DNA from: Pirellulaceae bacterium
GTDB lineage: Bacteria; Planctomycetota; Planctomycetia; Pirellulales; Pirellulaceae
Reading direction: 5' to 3'
Assembly (NCBI GenBank): GCA_028280445.1
Contig: JANQLU010000047.1
Coordinates: forward strand, 1 to 64,000
DNA: 64,000 nt
Shown here one piece after another: positions 17,533 to 26,250 of the stretch (position 1 is its first letter; the number at the start of each line of letters is the position of its first letter). The notes beneath the pieces were generated by a model. That model was not told where the DNA came from. It worked only from the letters and a program-made list of their open reading frames with translations, and ran no database searches. The position numbers were made by a program, and so were the translations under genes.

Positions 17533-19086
17533 ATGGAATCTCGTCCCGTCATTATCGGTTCATCATTAACTGGATTGTTAATCAGCAACGCGCTTTCTCA
17601 ACAAGGCATTGCGCACGTTTTGATCGGTGGCGACCGACCCAAAATCCAACCTCGACTTGGCGAGTCGATGAACGAGGGCGCGAGTGTTGCGCTGTGGCAA
17701 TCCCTCGGGCTCCAATATCAAAAACATTTTTACCCCAAAAGCCACATCAGTCTTTGCAACGGTCCGTTTGCAACGATGCTGAAAACAGGCTCGCCACATC
17801 GTTGTTTTGAGAAACTTTCGATCAAACTATCGGATCGGCAAAAAAAATCTGGATTAAACCGCGTCCTCAACAGTTTGTCGCACCTGGATCGCAGCGAATT
17901 CGATCCAGAATTTTACGACGATACGATTGCCAGTCGTTACTGCGAGTTGATCAAGAATTCTCAAGTCTCGGTGACGGTCGATGCGGAGACCGACCGGGTT
18001 ACGAAAATCAAATACGAAACGCAAGGAATTGATAGTCCGCGATTTGTGTTTGATGCCACAGGCCCTCGCGGCATTGTCGCCGAGGCGGCAAACGTCAAAA
18101 CTGATTACCTGACCGACCATCAACGCGTCGTTTGGACTCACCTGTCGACGGCGACGAAACCTGACCCGCAACAAATCTGGTGGCTCAACGGTACCAATCT
18201 CGTTCGACTTGACCGACAAGCGGATTTGATCGACGGCATGGCGTGGGCCATTCCGATGGGAAAACGATTGTCGATTGGATTGAGTGTCGATGCGAAAAAA
18301 TATCCTTCATCGCGACTCAGTACCGATGACCTTGTCGCGCGTTTGATCTGGGCTTATGAACGACGGGGCATGAACATTTCCAAGATTTTCGAGGCCCAAG
18401 ACCACCGGGGAGCCGACATAACGCATCGTTATTTCAAACGACAACGGGCGTTTGGTGCCAATTGGTTTTTGGCGGGTGGGACCTATCAACAGGTTTGGTT
18501 TCCGACGTCGTCAGGTGTATCGACAAGTACGCTGGCGGCGCGAATCGCCCCGCAGTTGATCGACGATGTCTCCCGTTGGGGAATCTACTATCAAAACAAA
18601 ATGGCGGCTTTCTTGCCGTTTCATGAATTCCTGGACGACATGATTACCGGTGAGCCTTGGCAACTGACTTCGCAAGGTTTTCATTTTTGGGCCGACTGGA
18701 CGGCCGGTTCATTTAAACGTGTGGCTTCCGATTTACAGATTCAAAACGACGAAGCCGATTCCAAAAAAATTCGGTACGCGTTGCTAAAAAATCTGGGGAT
18801 GGCGATCGGACGCAACAAAGCATTGCAGTTTGTGGTCCTGGGCTCGATTTACTCTCGGGTCAAAGCGGTTTCGAATCTTGAACATTCGTCAAACGCTTTA
18901 CAGCGATTTTACTTTGTCCCTTGGCTGTCAAAGATCTCTGACGGAATTTCGGCGTGGCCACGTTATTGGTTGTCACGAGTCAGGCAGTTGTTCCGACCCA
19001 AAGTTGAAATGCAATACGATTCGCAAACATTGCGATTCGAGCCACGTCAAACGACAGACGACAAACTCACCAAACGCGCTGCGTAG
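17533..19086 (+). CDS. FAD-dependent oxidoreductase (halogenase/monooxygenase-like)
   Basis: About 517 residues from the ATG at 17533, chosen for the AAAGGA eight bases upstream; an ATG at 17509 is in frame. The N-terminus PVIIGSSLTGLLISNAL is a Rossmann FAD-binding loop in which the usual glycines are partly replaced by serines. PRLGESMNEGA follows, in the position of the GES/GEA motif of geranylgeranyl-reductase and flavin-halogenase families. A C-terminal segment TSSGVSTSTLAARIAPQ resembles the second flavin-contact region. I cannot choose between halogenase, hydroxylase or reductase. No carrier protein or biosynthetic cluster is adjacent. Confidence 0.65.
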   Translation: MESRPVIIGSSLTGLLISNALSQQGIAHVLIGGDRPKIQPRLGESMNEGASVALWQSLGLQYQKHFYPKSHISLCNGPFATMLKTGSPHRCFEKLSIKLSDRQKKSGLNRVLNSLSHLDRSEFDPEFYDDTIASRYCELIKNSQVSVTVDAETDRVTKIKYETQGIDSPRFVFDATGPRGIVAEAANVKTDYLTDHQRVVWTHLSTATKPDPQQIWWLNGTNLVRLDRQADLIDGMAWAIPMGKRLSIGLSVDAKKYPSSRLSTDDLVARLIWAYERRGMNISKIFEAQDHRGADITHRYFKRQRAFGANWFLAGGTYQQVWFPTSSGVSTSTLAARIAPQLIDDVSRWGIYYQNKMAAFLPFHEFLDDMITGEPWQLTSQGFHFWADWTAGSFKRVASDLQIQNDEADSKKIRYALLKNLGMAIGRNKALQFVVLGSIYSRVKAVSNLEHSSNALQRFYFVPWLSKISDGISAWPRYWLSRVRQLFRPKVEMQYDSQTLRFEPRQTTDDKLTKRAA

Positions 19087-19262
19087 GGCTGGTTCCCTGC
19101 GGTCTTAACCATATAAGCGCGATGTAGGGCCGGTTCCTACCGGCCTAAACCATACAAGCACGAAGCGCGAGCGAGTGGTTTGACCGCGCAAAACCACTCG
19201 CTCGTGCGTCGTGCTTGTATTGTGCGTTCCACACAAGGTCGAGGCCGGTGGGAACCGGCCCT
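19083..19262. repeat. Repeat block with long hairpin (arms 19153-19181 / 19191-19219)
   Basis: Contains GGGCCGGTTCC-type elements at 19083-19102 (degenerate), 19123-19144 and about 19243-19263, surrounding a hairpin with 29-base arms and two mismatches that belongs to the same family as 12470-12536. The last element supplies the TAG stop codon of the PQQ-type gene. Confidence 0.88.
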
Positions 19263-21159
19263 ACTTGTCCAAGGTAAAACAGACAAACGAATCTCCCGCT
19301 TTGGTGCCCGGTTTGCCGGCGCCGCAAGCGGCAATGACAACGTACTGTCGCCCATTGACCATGTAAGTCGACGGTGTCGCGTAACCTCCGGCTGGAAGTT
19401 TGGTTTCCCAAAGAATTTTTCCGGTGTCTTTGTCGAACGCGCGAAACATCTCGTCTTTGGTCGCTCCGATGAACACGAGCCCGCCCGCCGTCACAATCGT
19501 TCCACCGAAATTCTCGGTACCCGTGTCGGGAACACCGCGGGCTTTCAGTTTTGGATGGTAACCCAGCGTCACTTGCCAGGCGATTTTTCCTTCGTTCAAA
19601 TTGATCGCCGACAGCACGCCCCAAGGTGGTTTGATTCCCGGAAACCCTTCAGCATCCAAAAATCGGTTGTACCCCGTAACGCGAAACGGAAACGGTTTGT
19701 CTTTGACTCGTTTCAATGTGACGATGTTGGGCACGTTGTTTGAACTGACGTACAAATTTCCACTTTGCGGATCGAATGACGCGCCGGACCATGTGGCACC
19801 GCCGTGAAATCCGGGAATGGCGATGGTGCCCTGCAGACTTGGCGGGTTAAACGGCCCGCTGCCACGAACGGTTTTCAATTTCTCCAACACAAACTTGTTA
19901 GCTTCTGGAGAAATGTCGGTGGCGTCCTCTTTCGTAAAACGCAGTTTGGCAAACGGCGGTGGTTTGACGGGAACCGGCTGGGTCGGCCACGACTGCTCGC
20001 CGTCGACATCCGATTTCGGCGCTGGTGTTTCTCGAATTTCGAAAAGCGGTTTGCCGGTTTCACGATTAAACAAAAACACGTATCCTGTTTTCGTGATTTG
20101 GGCAGCGGCATCAATTTTTTTACCGCCGTGAGTTACGGTAACCAGATTGGGATAAATCGGCAGATCATGATCCCACAAATCGTGGTGCAAGGTTTGAAAG
20201 TGCCAAACGCGTTTCCCGGTTTTTGCGTTCAAACAGATCGTGCAGTTGGCGAACAAGTTTTTGCCGTGCCGATCTCCTCCATAAAAATCAAACGATGCGC
20301 TGCCGAGTCCAGCGAAAACCAACCCGCGTTTTTCATCGACACTGAACCCACCCCAAGCGTTGGCGCCGCCGCGGTTTTTCCACGAATCCCCTTTCCAAGT
20401 TTCGTTGCCAAATTCTCCTTTTCGCGGAACCGTATGAAATCGCCAAACCGGTTTGCCGGTTCTCACATCGAAAGCGCGGATGTCGCCGGGGGCTGCCGGT
20501 CCGGGTCCTTCGCCGCAAGAAAATCCGACAATCACAATATCGCCACAGATGGCAGGAGCTGAAGTCGGACCGTAGGGCATTTTTGAAAGGTCGCGTTTGA
20601 TATCTTCGCGAAGATTTTTCACACCCTCGGTCCCGAATTTCGGATCGAGTTTTCCAGTCTCGGCATCGAGTGAAAATAATCGGCCATCTGAAGTGCCGTG
20701 CAAAATTCTTTGCTGGCCATTCGATTTTTTGTCAGACCAATAGGCCAATCCACGATTGACTCCGCCCGACGCAAGCCTCCATTTCGATCGACCGCTGGCG
20801 GGAACTTGATCGTCGTCAAACGGATCAAACGCCCAAATCTGTTTGCCGGTTACGGCGTTCAATGCAACAACACGAAGCTTGTTGGTGGTGATGTACATGA
20901 CTCCATTGATAATCAACGGTGTGCATTCACAAGTCTTTACCGCTTCGCCCGTTTTGAATGTCCAGGCCACTCGAAGTTTCTTGACATTCGATTTGTTGAT
21001 CTGTCGGAGTGTCGAATATCGCATGCAGCCACGATCGTTTCCAACACTTATCCAGTCGACATTTTTGCTCGATTCCTGTCCTGCCAATGACACGGTTAGC
21101 AGACCGCATGAAACGAACACCATGAACTTTTTATGAATTCCAACACGCTTTCTTTTCAT
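19261..21159 (-). CDS. Secreted PQQ-dependent dehydrogenase-like beta-propeller
   Basis: 632 residues with a signal peptide (about 1-27, ending SLAGQ). The protein is an eight-bladed quinoprotein propeller: Trp-docking repeats such as AVTGKQIWAFD, DVRTGKPVWRFH and NAKTGKRVWHFQ recur, and WHFQTLHHDLWDHDLPIYP is the signature of the soluble glucose/pyranose dehydrogenase branch. It would oxidise a sugar or alcohol in the periplasm with PQQ, passing electrons to a membrane acceptor. No cytochrome partner is adjacent. The stop codon TAG lies inside a GTAGGGCCGG repeat, so the repeat has become part of the gene end. Confidence 0.88.
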   Translation of the reverse strand: MKRKRVGIHKKFMVFVSCGLLTVSLAGQESSKNVDWISVGNDRGCMRYSTLRQINKSNVKKLRVAWTFKTGEAVKTCECTPLIINGVMYITTNKLRVVALNAVTGKQIWAFDPFDDDQVPASGRSKWRLASGGVNRGLAYWSDKKSNGQQRILHGTSDGRLFSLDAETGKLDPKFGTEGVKNLREDIKRDLSKMPYGPTSAPAICGDIVIVGFSCGEGPGPAAPGDIRAFDVRTGKPVWRFHTVPRKGEFGNETWKGDSWKNRGGANAWGGFSVDEKRGLVFAGLGSASFDFYGGDRHGKNLFANCTICLNAKTGKRVWHFQTLHHDLWDHDLPIYPNLVTVTHGGKKIDAAAQITKTGYVFLFNRETGKPLFEIRETPAPKSDVDGEQSWPTQPVPVKPPPFAKLRFTKEDATDISPEANKFVLEKLKTVRGSGPFNPPSLQGTIAIPGFHGGATWSGASFDPQSGNLYVSSNNVPNIVTLKRVKDKPFPFRVTGYNRFLDAEGFPGIKPPWGVLSAINLNEGKIAWQVTLGYHPKLKARGVPDTGTENFGGTIVTAGGLVFIGATKDEMFRAFDKDTGKILWETKLPAGGYATPSTYMVNGRQYVVIAACGAGKPGTKAGDSFVCFTLDK

Positions 21160-21389
21160 TTGCGCGAACCTTTTTGCCTACCGATTTGACCGTTTGTTAA
21201 TCTTCGCGACGAAATGTGCTATCCAACCGATGGTTTTTGACAACATTTCACTTGTCAAGTTTCACGTTTCTGAGAAGATAAATATATCGTTCGCACATTC
21301 GCCGTGCGATTGACCAAAAGTCCTGGACCGTCAGCTTCTTTGGCATTTTGTCGGCCAGGAATGATTTATTAGAGAAAGGAGGTGGTTCT

Positions 21390-21431
21390 GTGGAATATTG
21401 CTGTACTAGCCAACGAGGTGGCAGTTCATAG
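21390..21431 (+). CDS. Possible 13-residue leader peptide
   Basis: A GTG-initiated frame of 13 codons plus TAG encodes MEYCCTSQRGGSS, five bases after a full-strength AGGAGGTG. Its last four codons form the left arm of the GGTGGCAG hairpin, so ribosome progress would compete with RNA folding. This is the layout of attenuator leaders, but a terminator closes the unit before the next gene. Translation is inferred only from the Shine-Dalgarno sequence. Confidence 0.4.
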   Translation: MEYCCTSQRGGSS

Positions 21432-21511
21432 CGAGTGGCAATGCTGGCGAAATTGCCAGTCGTGCTGCCACCGAACGTCGGAATCACCTATTTTGATCCG
21501 ACCAAACAGCG

Positions 21512-21544
21512 CAGGGCTTTGGGATTCCAAAGCCCTGTTTTTAT
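21512..21544 (+). terminator. Rho-independent terminator of the small RNA unit
   Basis: CAGGGCTTTGG at 21512-21522 pairs perfectly with CCAAAGCCCTG at 21527-21537 (loop of four), followed directly by TTTTTATT. It is the best intrinsic terminator in the window and stands about 450 bp before rpsA. Confidence 0.88.
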
Positions 21545-21547
21545 TGT

Positions 21548-21770
21548 GTAGGGCCGGTTCCCACCGGCCGATCTTGCAAACCAGACAACGGCCCCGGTAG
21601 GAACTGGCCCTACTATTTGTTGAAAAAAGGGAGGGCGAGGCTCCCGCCGAGCCAAGGTATAGTGTTTGGGAAGGTCAAGGTTCGCACGGATTCTCAAACG
21701 TTGTTTCGGTTCGGCAGGAGCCTCACCCTCCCGTACGACCCAACAAGTGGCCGATGGGAACCGGCCTCCG
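21548..21770. repeat. Repeat block upstream of rpsA
   Basis: GGGCCGGTTCCCACCGGCC elements at 21548-21570, 21590-21613 and 21749-21768 alternate with GGGAGGGCGAGGCTCC-type elements at 21629-21653 and 21709-21733 in opposite orientations. The remainder up to the rpsA start (21771-21993) shows no feature I can support. Confidence 0.88.
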
Positions 21771-21993
21771 CGGGCAATTTGAATGCGGTTTCTCAAAAGC
21801 TTACCGTTGCCCCGTACAGAGTGATTTGATACATTTTGGGATTCGTTGCCAGCAGATTCTATTGATTTCCAAGCTTGCCCCTGCGCTCACCGTACAGTCG
21901 GAATTGGCAACGACGATTGGTACTGTGGTCGTATACAAAAAATGATTCATTGATGCGTTGTCAGTGGATGAAAAGATTGTTTGAGAGTATTTC

Positions 21994-23793
21994 ATGGTAA
22001 ACCGTAACCTAGTTCGCACTTTAGAAGACGATTCATTTAGCCAAGAGTTCAACGAGCTGTTCGACACTGAAGTCGACATTATGGACGATTGGATTGGCCA
22101 AGAGACCCAGGATTTTGATGTTAACAAAATCGTCGACGGCACGATTATTCGCATCGACGATGAAATGGTATTGGTCGACATCGGCTTCAAGAGCGAAGGA
22201 ACCATTCCGCTGTCGGAATGGGAAAGTCACGAAGAACAACCGCAAGCTGGAGAGACCATCCGTGTTTTGATCGAGGATCTCGAAGGTGATATGGATGCAG
22301 GCGCTGCCGGTGGCCTGTTGACATTGAGCAAGAAAAAAGCCGACCACATCATCAAGTGGATTGAGTTGATCGAAACGATCAAAGAAGGCGACATTGTTAC
22401 CGGTACAGTCACACGAAAAATCAAAGGCGGTTTGTTGGTTGATATTGGCGTCCAGGTATTCTTGCCTGCCAGCCAAGTGGATATTCGACGTCCGGGTGAC
22501 ATTGCTGATTACATCGGCCGCGTCGTTCAATGTGAAATTTTGAAAATCGACGAACAACGCCGCAACATCGTGGTGAGCCGCCGATCATTGATTGAAAAAG
22601 AACGCCAATACGCTCAAAAGAAATTGTTGGACGAATTGGAAATCGGAAATGTTCGCAAAGGTGTCGTCAAAAACATCGCGGATTTCGGAGCGTTCGTCGA
22701 CCTCGGAGGCATCGACGGGTTGCTGCACATCACCGATATGTCGCACACGCGTATTTCTCATCCTTCGGAAATGGTCTCCATCGACCAGGAAGTCGAAGTC
22801 ATGGTCCTGAATATTGACCATGAGAAAATCAAAATCGCTCTCGGCATGAAACAAATGTTGCCGAACCCGTGGGAGAATGTCGAAGAGAAATATCCGGTCA
22901 ACTCCGTCCACAAAGGCGAGGTTGTCAATGTTATGAGCTACGGTGCATTCGTGAAACTCGAACCGGGTATCGAAGGCCTCGTTCATATCAGCGAAATGTC
23001 CTGGGTCAAACGGATTAATCATCCCAACGAAATCGTGCAAATTGGCGATGAGATTGATGTCGCCGTTCTGGGTATTGATAAAAAAGGCGAGCAAATGTCG
23101 CTCGGCATGAAACAAACCCAGGACAATCCTTGGGACAAGGTCATGGAACAATACCCGATCGATTCGTTGGTCAAAGGTAAAGTCCGCAATCTCACGAACT
23201 ACGGTGCCTTTATCGAACTCGAAGACGGTATCGACGGCTTGCTGCACGTGTCTGATATGTCCTGGACACGCAAAATCGCGCATCCGAATGAGATGCTCGA
23301 AAAAGGCCAAGAGGTCGAATGCAAGGTCCTGGCGATTGACACCGAACGACGTCGGATCGCATTGGGGATGAAACAAATGAATTCTGATCCTTGGGAACAA
23401 GACATCCCCGGCAAATACCAACCTGGCCAATTGATCAAAGGACAAATCACCAAAATCACCAACTTTGGCGTATTTGTTGGTTTGGAAGACGGGCTCGAAG
23501 GTCTGCTGCATATTTCTGAATTGTCAGATGATAAAGTCGAGAACCCCGAAGATTTCGTCAAAGTCGGCGACGAGTTGGAAGTCAAGATTCTGAGAGTCGA
23601 TACGGAAGAGCGAAAAATCGGTCTTTCGAAACGTCGTGTTGAATGGACTGCTGAACAGGAAGCCGCCGAGGCAAAAGCCGAAGAGGAAAACCAAGTTCAG
23701 AAAACAGATCCATCGGAACTCAAAGGCGGTGTCGGCGACTCCGGTCCGTTGTTCAAATCGGTTGAGGATATGAAAGCCGACGATGGTGAATAA
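21994..23793 (+). CDS. rpsA: 30S ribosomal protein S1
   Basis: 599 residues with six S1 RNA-binding repeats at about 42-113, 129-198, 215-285, 300-372, 388-460 and 475-547. The last four are the most regular (for example FGAFVDL, YGAFVKL, YGAFIEL and FGVFVGL followed by GLLHIS-type strands). It helps mRNA bind the 30S subunit. An acidic N-terminal leader and an acidic Glu/Ala-rich C-terminal tail flank the repeats. It is monocistronic, ending in its own terminator. Confidence 0.97.
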   Translation: MVNRNLVRTLEDDSFSQEFNELFDTEVDIMDDWIGQETQDFDVNKIVDGTIIRIDDEMVLVDIGFKSEGTIPLSEWESHEEQPQAGETIRVLIEDLEGDMDAGAAGGLLTLSKKKADHIIKWIELIETIKEGDIVTGTVTRKIKGGLLVDIGVQVFLPASQVDIRRPGDIADYIGRVVQCEILKIDEQRRNIVVSRRSLIEKERQYAQKKLLDELEIGNVRKGVVKNIADFGAFVDLGGIDGLLHITDMSHTRISHPSEMVSIDQEVEVMVLNIDHEKIKIALGMKQMLPNPWENVEEKYPVNSVHKGEVVNVMSYGAFVKLEPGIEGLVHISEMSWVKRINHPNEIVQIGDEIDVAVLGIDKKGEQMSLGMKQTQDNPWDKVMEQYPIDSLVKGKVRNLTNYGAFIELEDGIDGLLHVSDMSWTRKIAHPNEMLEKGQEVECKVLAIDTERRRIALGMKQMNSDPWEQDIPGKYQPGQLIKGQITKITNFGVFVGLEDGLEGLLHISELSDDKVENPEDFVKVGDELEVKILRVDTEERKIGLSKRRVEWTAEQEAAEAKAEEENQVQKTDPSELKGGVGDSGPLFKSVEDMKADDGE

Positions 23794-23825
23794 GCGTTGT
23801 TAACATCGCAATATGAAAAATTCCC

Positions 23826-23858
23826 AAAGGGATCGCCAAAACGGCGGTCCTTTTTTTT
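23826..23858 (+). terminator. Intrinsic terminator of rpsA
   Basis: AAAGGGATCGCC at 23826-23837 pairs with GGCGGTCCTTT at 23843-23853 around an AAAAC loop, with one internal G-U, followed by a T-run to 23858. Confidence 0.85.
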
Positions 23859-23971
23859 GTAGGGCCGGTTCCCCCACCGGTCGGATTCCGGTTCGTTTGC
23901 AGAGGACCGATTTGATTGGAAAATCGTCGAACGGCCAAATCGTAAAACCGCCGGTAGAAACCGGCCCTGCG
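23859..23971. repeat. Pair of GGCCGG-type repeats after rpsA
   Basis: Elements at 23859-23882 and 23950-23971 lie in inverted orientation, beginning immediately after the T-run of the terminator. The rest of the gap 23972-24099 shows nothing I can support. Confidence 0.8.
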
Positions 23972-24099
23972 AAAAACCAGTTCGACGAACCTTAATACCA
24001 TTTGCGAGTCTAACTTAAAACTTGATAGGCTATGAATTGTTTCGTTTCAATCCACTTGATATCCAGCTCATTTTTACTGGAGCCTGACCGACGTCACTC

Positions 24100-24612
24100 A
24101 TGCTTGCCGCCATTGATGTTCAATACGATACCAACGATTGCGCAACTGCCGGAATGGTCGCATTCCAAAATTGGATTGACGAAAACCCCTTAGAAACACA
24201 TCAACATTTAGTACCAAACTGCGCGCCATACGAGCCGGGAAATTTCTATCGACGTGAAATGCCTGTGATCCTCGAAGCTTTAGCTTTAACCCAGCAAGTG
24301 ATTCAAACGATCATCGTCGATGGCTATGTCGATTTTGAGATCGACCAACCGGGTCTAGGACGACATCTTCATGACGAACTCGATGGCAACATGGTGGTCA
24401 TCGGCGTCGCCAAGTCTCGATTTCACGACTCGCAGTACGCCGAAGAAATCTACCGTGGGGAATCTCAAAAGCCATTGTTCGTGACGGCCGCTGGTATTCC
24501 CAATCGTGAGGCCGGCGCGTGCGTTCAGCAAATGGCCGGTGAGTTTCGCATGCCCAAACTATTGAAATTGGCCGATTCTATCGCCCGAGGATCCCATCAA
24601 CCCACGAAATGA
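24100..24612 (+). CDS. nfi: Endonuclease V family protein (short form)
   Basis: 170 residues, shorter than typical endonuclease V (about 210-230). The catalytic set can be traced: D6 in the first strand (LAAIDVQYD), E53 in YEPGNFYRREM (cf. the YxPGxLxFRE motif) and D74 in IIVDGYVD (cf. LVDGxG). VVIGVAKSRF matches the family's IGVAKSxL strand. Members nick DNA or RNA 3' to deoxyinosine or inosine. The GHG loop of the canonical LVDGxGxxHP motif is changed to YVDFEIDQP, so activity is uncertain. It is in an operon with the methyltransferase four bases downstream. Confidence 0.72.
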   Translation: MLAAIDVQYDTNDCATAGMVAFQNWIDENPLETHQHLVPNCAPYEPGNFYRREMPVILEALALTQQVIQTIIVDGYVDFEIDQPGLGRHLHDELDGNMVVIGVAKSRFHDSQYAEEIYRGESQKPLFVTAAGIPNREAGACVQQMAGEFRMPKLLKLADSIARGSHQPTK

Positions 24613-24616
24613 CTCA

Positions 24617-25363
24617 ATGAATACGTCTCCCATTTATAACTCGATCGGAAATCAATACGCCAACAACCGGGTTCCCGATCCGCGAGTTGCGGCACACATT
24701 TGGAACGCGATGGGAGATGCGAAAACGGTTTGCAATGTCGGCGCTGGGACGGGTTCCTACGAACCGCAGGACCGGCAAGTGACTGCCGTCGAGCCGTCTG
24801 ATTTGATGATTGCGCAGCGCAGCGATGCAACCAACGTCGTCCAAGCTTGTGCTGAATCTTTGCCGTTTGCCGATCAACAGTTTGATGTTGCCATGACCGT
24901 GCTTTCGATTCATCACTGGCAAGACTATCAACAAGGGCTACGGGAAATGAAACGTGTTTCATCACGACAAATCATATTTACGTTTGATCCGACGGAGACC
25001 GATTCATTGTGGCTCATACGTGATTATTTGCCGGAAGTCATCGAATTTGATAGCGGTCGCGCGCCGTCGATCGACTCGATTGTCGAAACTTTGGGAACAG
25101 CAAAGGTAGAACCCGTTTTAATTCCCTGGGATTGTACCGATGGATTTCAAGCCGCTTATTGGCGTCGTCCCGGGGAGTACCTCAAACCAGAAATCAGGCT
25201 TTCCATTTCGACATTAGCACAACTACCTGCTGATATCGTCGAACGAGCGGTGAAGCAACTGGCAGCGGATTTGAAATCGGGGCAGTGGCATTCGCGTAAT
25301 CGGGGTTTGATGGAGTTGACCGAAAAAGATTTTGGATATCGGTTGATTGTTGCCTCGTCGTAG
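24617..25363 (+). CDS. Class I SAM-dependent methyltransferase
   Basis: 248 residues. Motif I reads VCNVGAGTGSYE (about residues 37-48), followed by AVEPSDLMI (the acidic residue that binds the ribose), AESLPFADQQFDVAM and VLSIHHWQDYQ, all typical of the Methyltransf_11/UbiE-like group. The acceptor substrate is not evident. It starts four bases after the endonuclease V gene and is almost certainly translationally coupled to it, although a shared pathway is not obvious. Confidence 0.85.
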   Translation: MNTSPIYNSIGNQYANNRVPDPRVAAHIWNAMGDAKTVCNVGAGTGSYEPQDRQVTAVEPSDLMIAQRSDATNVVQACAESLPFADQQFDVAMTVLSIHHWQDYQQGLREMKRVSSRQIIFTFDPTETDSLWLIRDYLPEVIEFDSGRAPSIDSIVETLGTAKVEPVLIPWDCTDGFQAAYWRRPGEYLKPEIRLSISTLAQLPADIVERAVKQLAADLKSGQWHSRNRGLMELTEKDFGYRLIVASS

Positions 25364-25388
25364 GGTTTTGAGTTGGAGTTCGTGATTT

Positions 25389-25546
25389 CGGGAGGGTGAG
25401 GCTCCTGCCGAACCATTGTGAGCGGCAAGGCGCTAGCCGGCGCTAGCCGCCGGTAAGAAACGCTACGGCTCGAAACACTAACAAACGGCCGTTAACGCCT
25501 TGCCGCTCACAGGATTAGGCTCGGCGGGAGCCTCGCCCTCCCGAAA
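25389..25546. repeat. Composite palindromic repeat block
   Basis: A large imperfect palindrome: GGGAGGGTGAGGCTCCTGCCG, a GAGCGGCAAGGCGCTAGCC module, a centre near 25470, then AACGCCTTGCCGCTCAC and GGCGGGAGCCTCGCCCTCCC. It has the same modules as 10308-10565 and 29222-29445 but in a different order. Confidence 0.87.
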
Positions 25547-25654
25547 GCGCCTCACGAAAACCACTTTCCAAAACAACAATACACAAATACAAAATATTCC
25601 GTCAGGAAACCTCCATTCGCACGTCTTCTCTGTTAAACCAACGGAGAGATTGTC

Positions 25655-26146
25655 ATGACAGAAAAAACTCCGCCGATTCATGGCGTTGCAGAAATTGTAT
25701 TGAGTGTCCGTGACATTGCGAAAATGCGCGAGTTTTATTCCCGTGTGTTGGGATTTGAATTCCATAGCCAATCCAGCCATCCACCTGACGGTGAACCTGA
25801 CGACGAACCAACGATTTGTTTTTTAACAATCCGCCCACTGGATTCTCTGTTGGGACAAAACGGACATCCTCAACTGTTGGCGCTGATCGACTACCAGCGA
25901 CATGTTCACGCGATCAAACGTTTTGACGGGCATAACGTTCGCCAATCGACGCTCAATCACCTGGCCTTTGAAATTCCCACTGACAGCTATGCGCAGCATT
26001 GGGAACGCTTGGAGCAATTGGGGTTGGATCCTATCGCTTCCGAATTTCCGGACATGAATGCCAAGGCCATGTTTTTCAAAGACCCCGAAGGTAACCAATT
26101 GGAATTAATTTGCCACTGGAATTTTGATTCACGAACAGAAAGTTAA
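25655..26146 (+). CDS. VOC-family (glyoxalase-like) metalloprotein
   Basis: 163 residues with GGAGAG a few bases before the ATG. Two paired beta-alpha-beta units form the vicinal-oxygen-chelate fold. Likely metal ligands are the His of IHGVAEIVLSV, the His of LNHLAFEIP and the Glu of DPEGNQLELI. The family includes glyoxalase I, extradiol dioxygenases and resistance proteins. The sequence is most like generic glyoxalase/dioxygenase-type members, and the substrate cannot be named. It is transcribed alone. Confidence 0.85.
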   Translation: MTEKTPPIHGVAEIVLSVRDIAKMREFYSRVLGFEFHSQSSHPPDGEPDDEPTICFLTIRPLDSLLGQNGHPQLLALIDYQRHVHAIKRFDGHNVRQSTLNHLAFEIPTDSYAQHWERLEQLGLDPIASEFPDMNAKAMFFKDPEGNQLELICHWNFDSRTES

Positions 26147-26176
26147 AGGGAAAGCAATTCGTGTGTCGTGGGATTT

Positions 26177-26240
26177 TGACAGGATGAACAGGATTGACAG
26201 GATGAGTTTTCAAATCTTGTTGATCCTGTTCATCCTGTCT
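26177..26240. repeat. Inverted repeat of the GACAGGATgAACAGGAT type
   Basis: TGACAGGATGAACAGGAT (26177-26194) followed by TTGACAGGAT, then ATCCTGTTCATCCTGTC at 26223-26239 in opposite orientation, folding into a hairpin of about 18 bp. Repeats of this kind occur between genes in many unrelated bacteria. Confidence 0.85.
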
Positions 26241-26250
26241 AAAAACAGAT

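Larger units (their letters stand above)
21371..21546 (+). ncRNA. Candidate structured RNA with SD/anti-SD pairing and terminator
   Basis: Located between divergent PQQ-type and rpsA genes. AGAAAGGAGGTG at 21373-21384 matches the complement of the common 16S rRNA 3' end over 12 bases. AGGTGGTTC at 21380-21388 can pair with GAATCACCT at 21481-21489 (one G-U). GGTGGCAG at 21417-21424 pairs with CTGCCACC at 21465-21472, and TGGCAAT at 21436-21442 pairs with ATTGCCA at 21452-21458. An 11-bp terminator hairpin closes the unit. All helices were found by eye. I do not recognise a known RNA family. The upstream stretch 21160-21370 shows no gene. Confidence 0.5.

Noticed and set aside
21248..21487. 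Antisense frame of 79 residues over the small RNA unit
   Set aside because: It runs through the hairpins and terminator on the other strand, with no ribosome-binding site; the plus-strand structure explains the sequence better.
26177..26240. A novel regulatory hairpin
   Set aside because: The GACAGGAT/AACAGGAT pattern is a dispersed repeat seen in many bacteria and is not specific to this locus.
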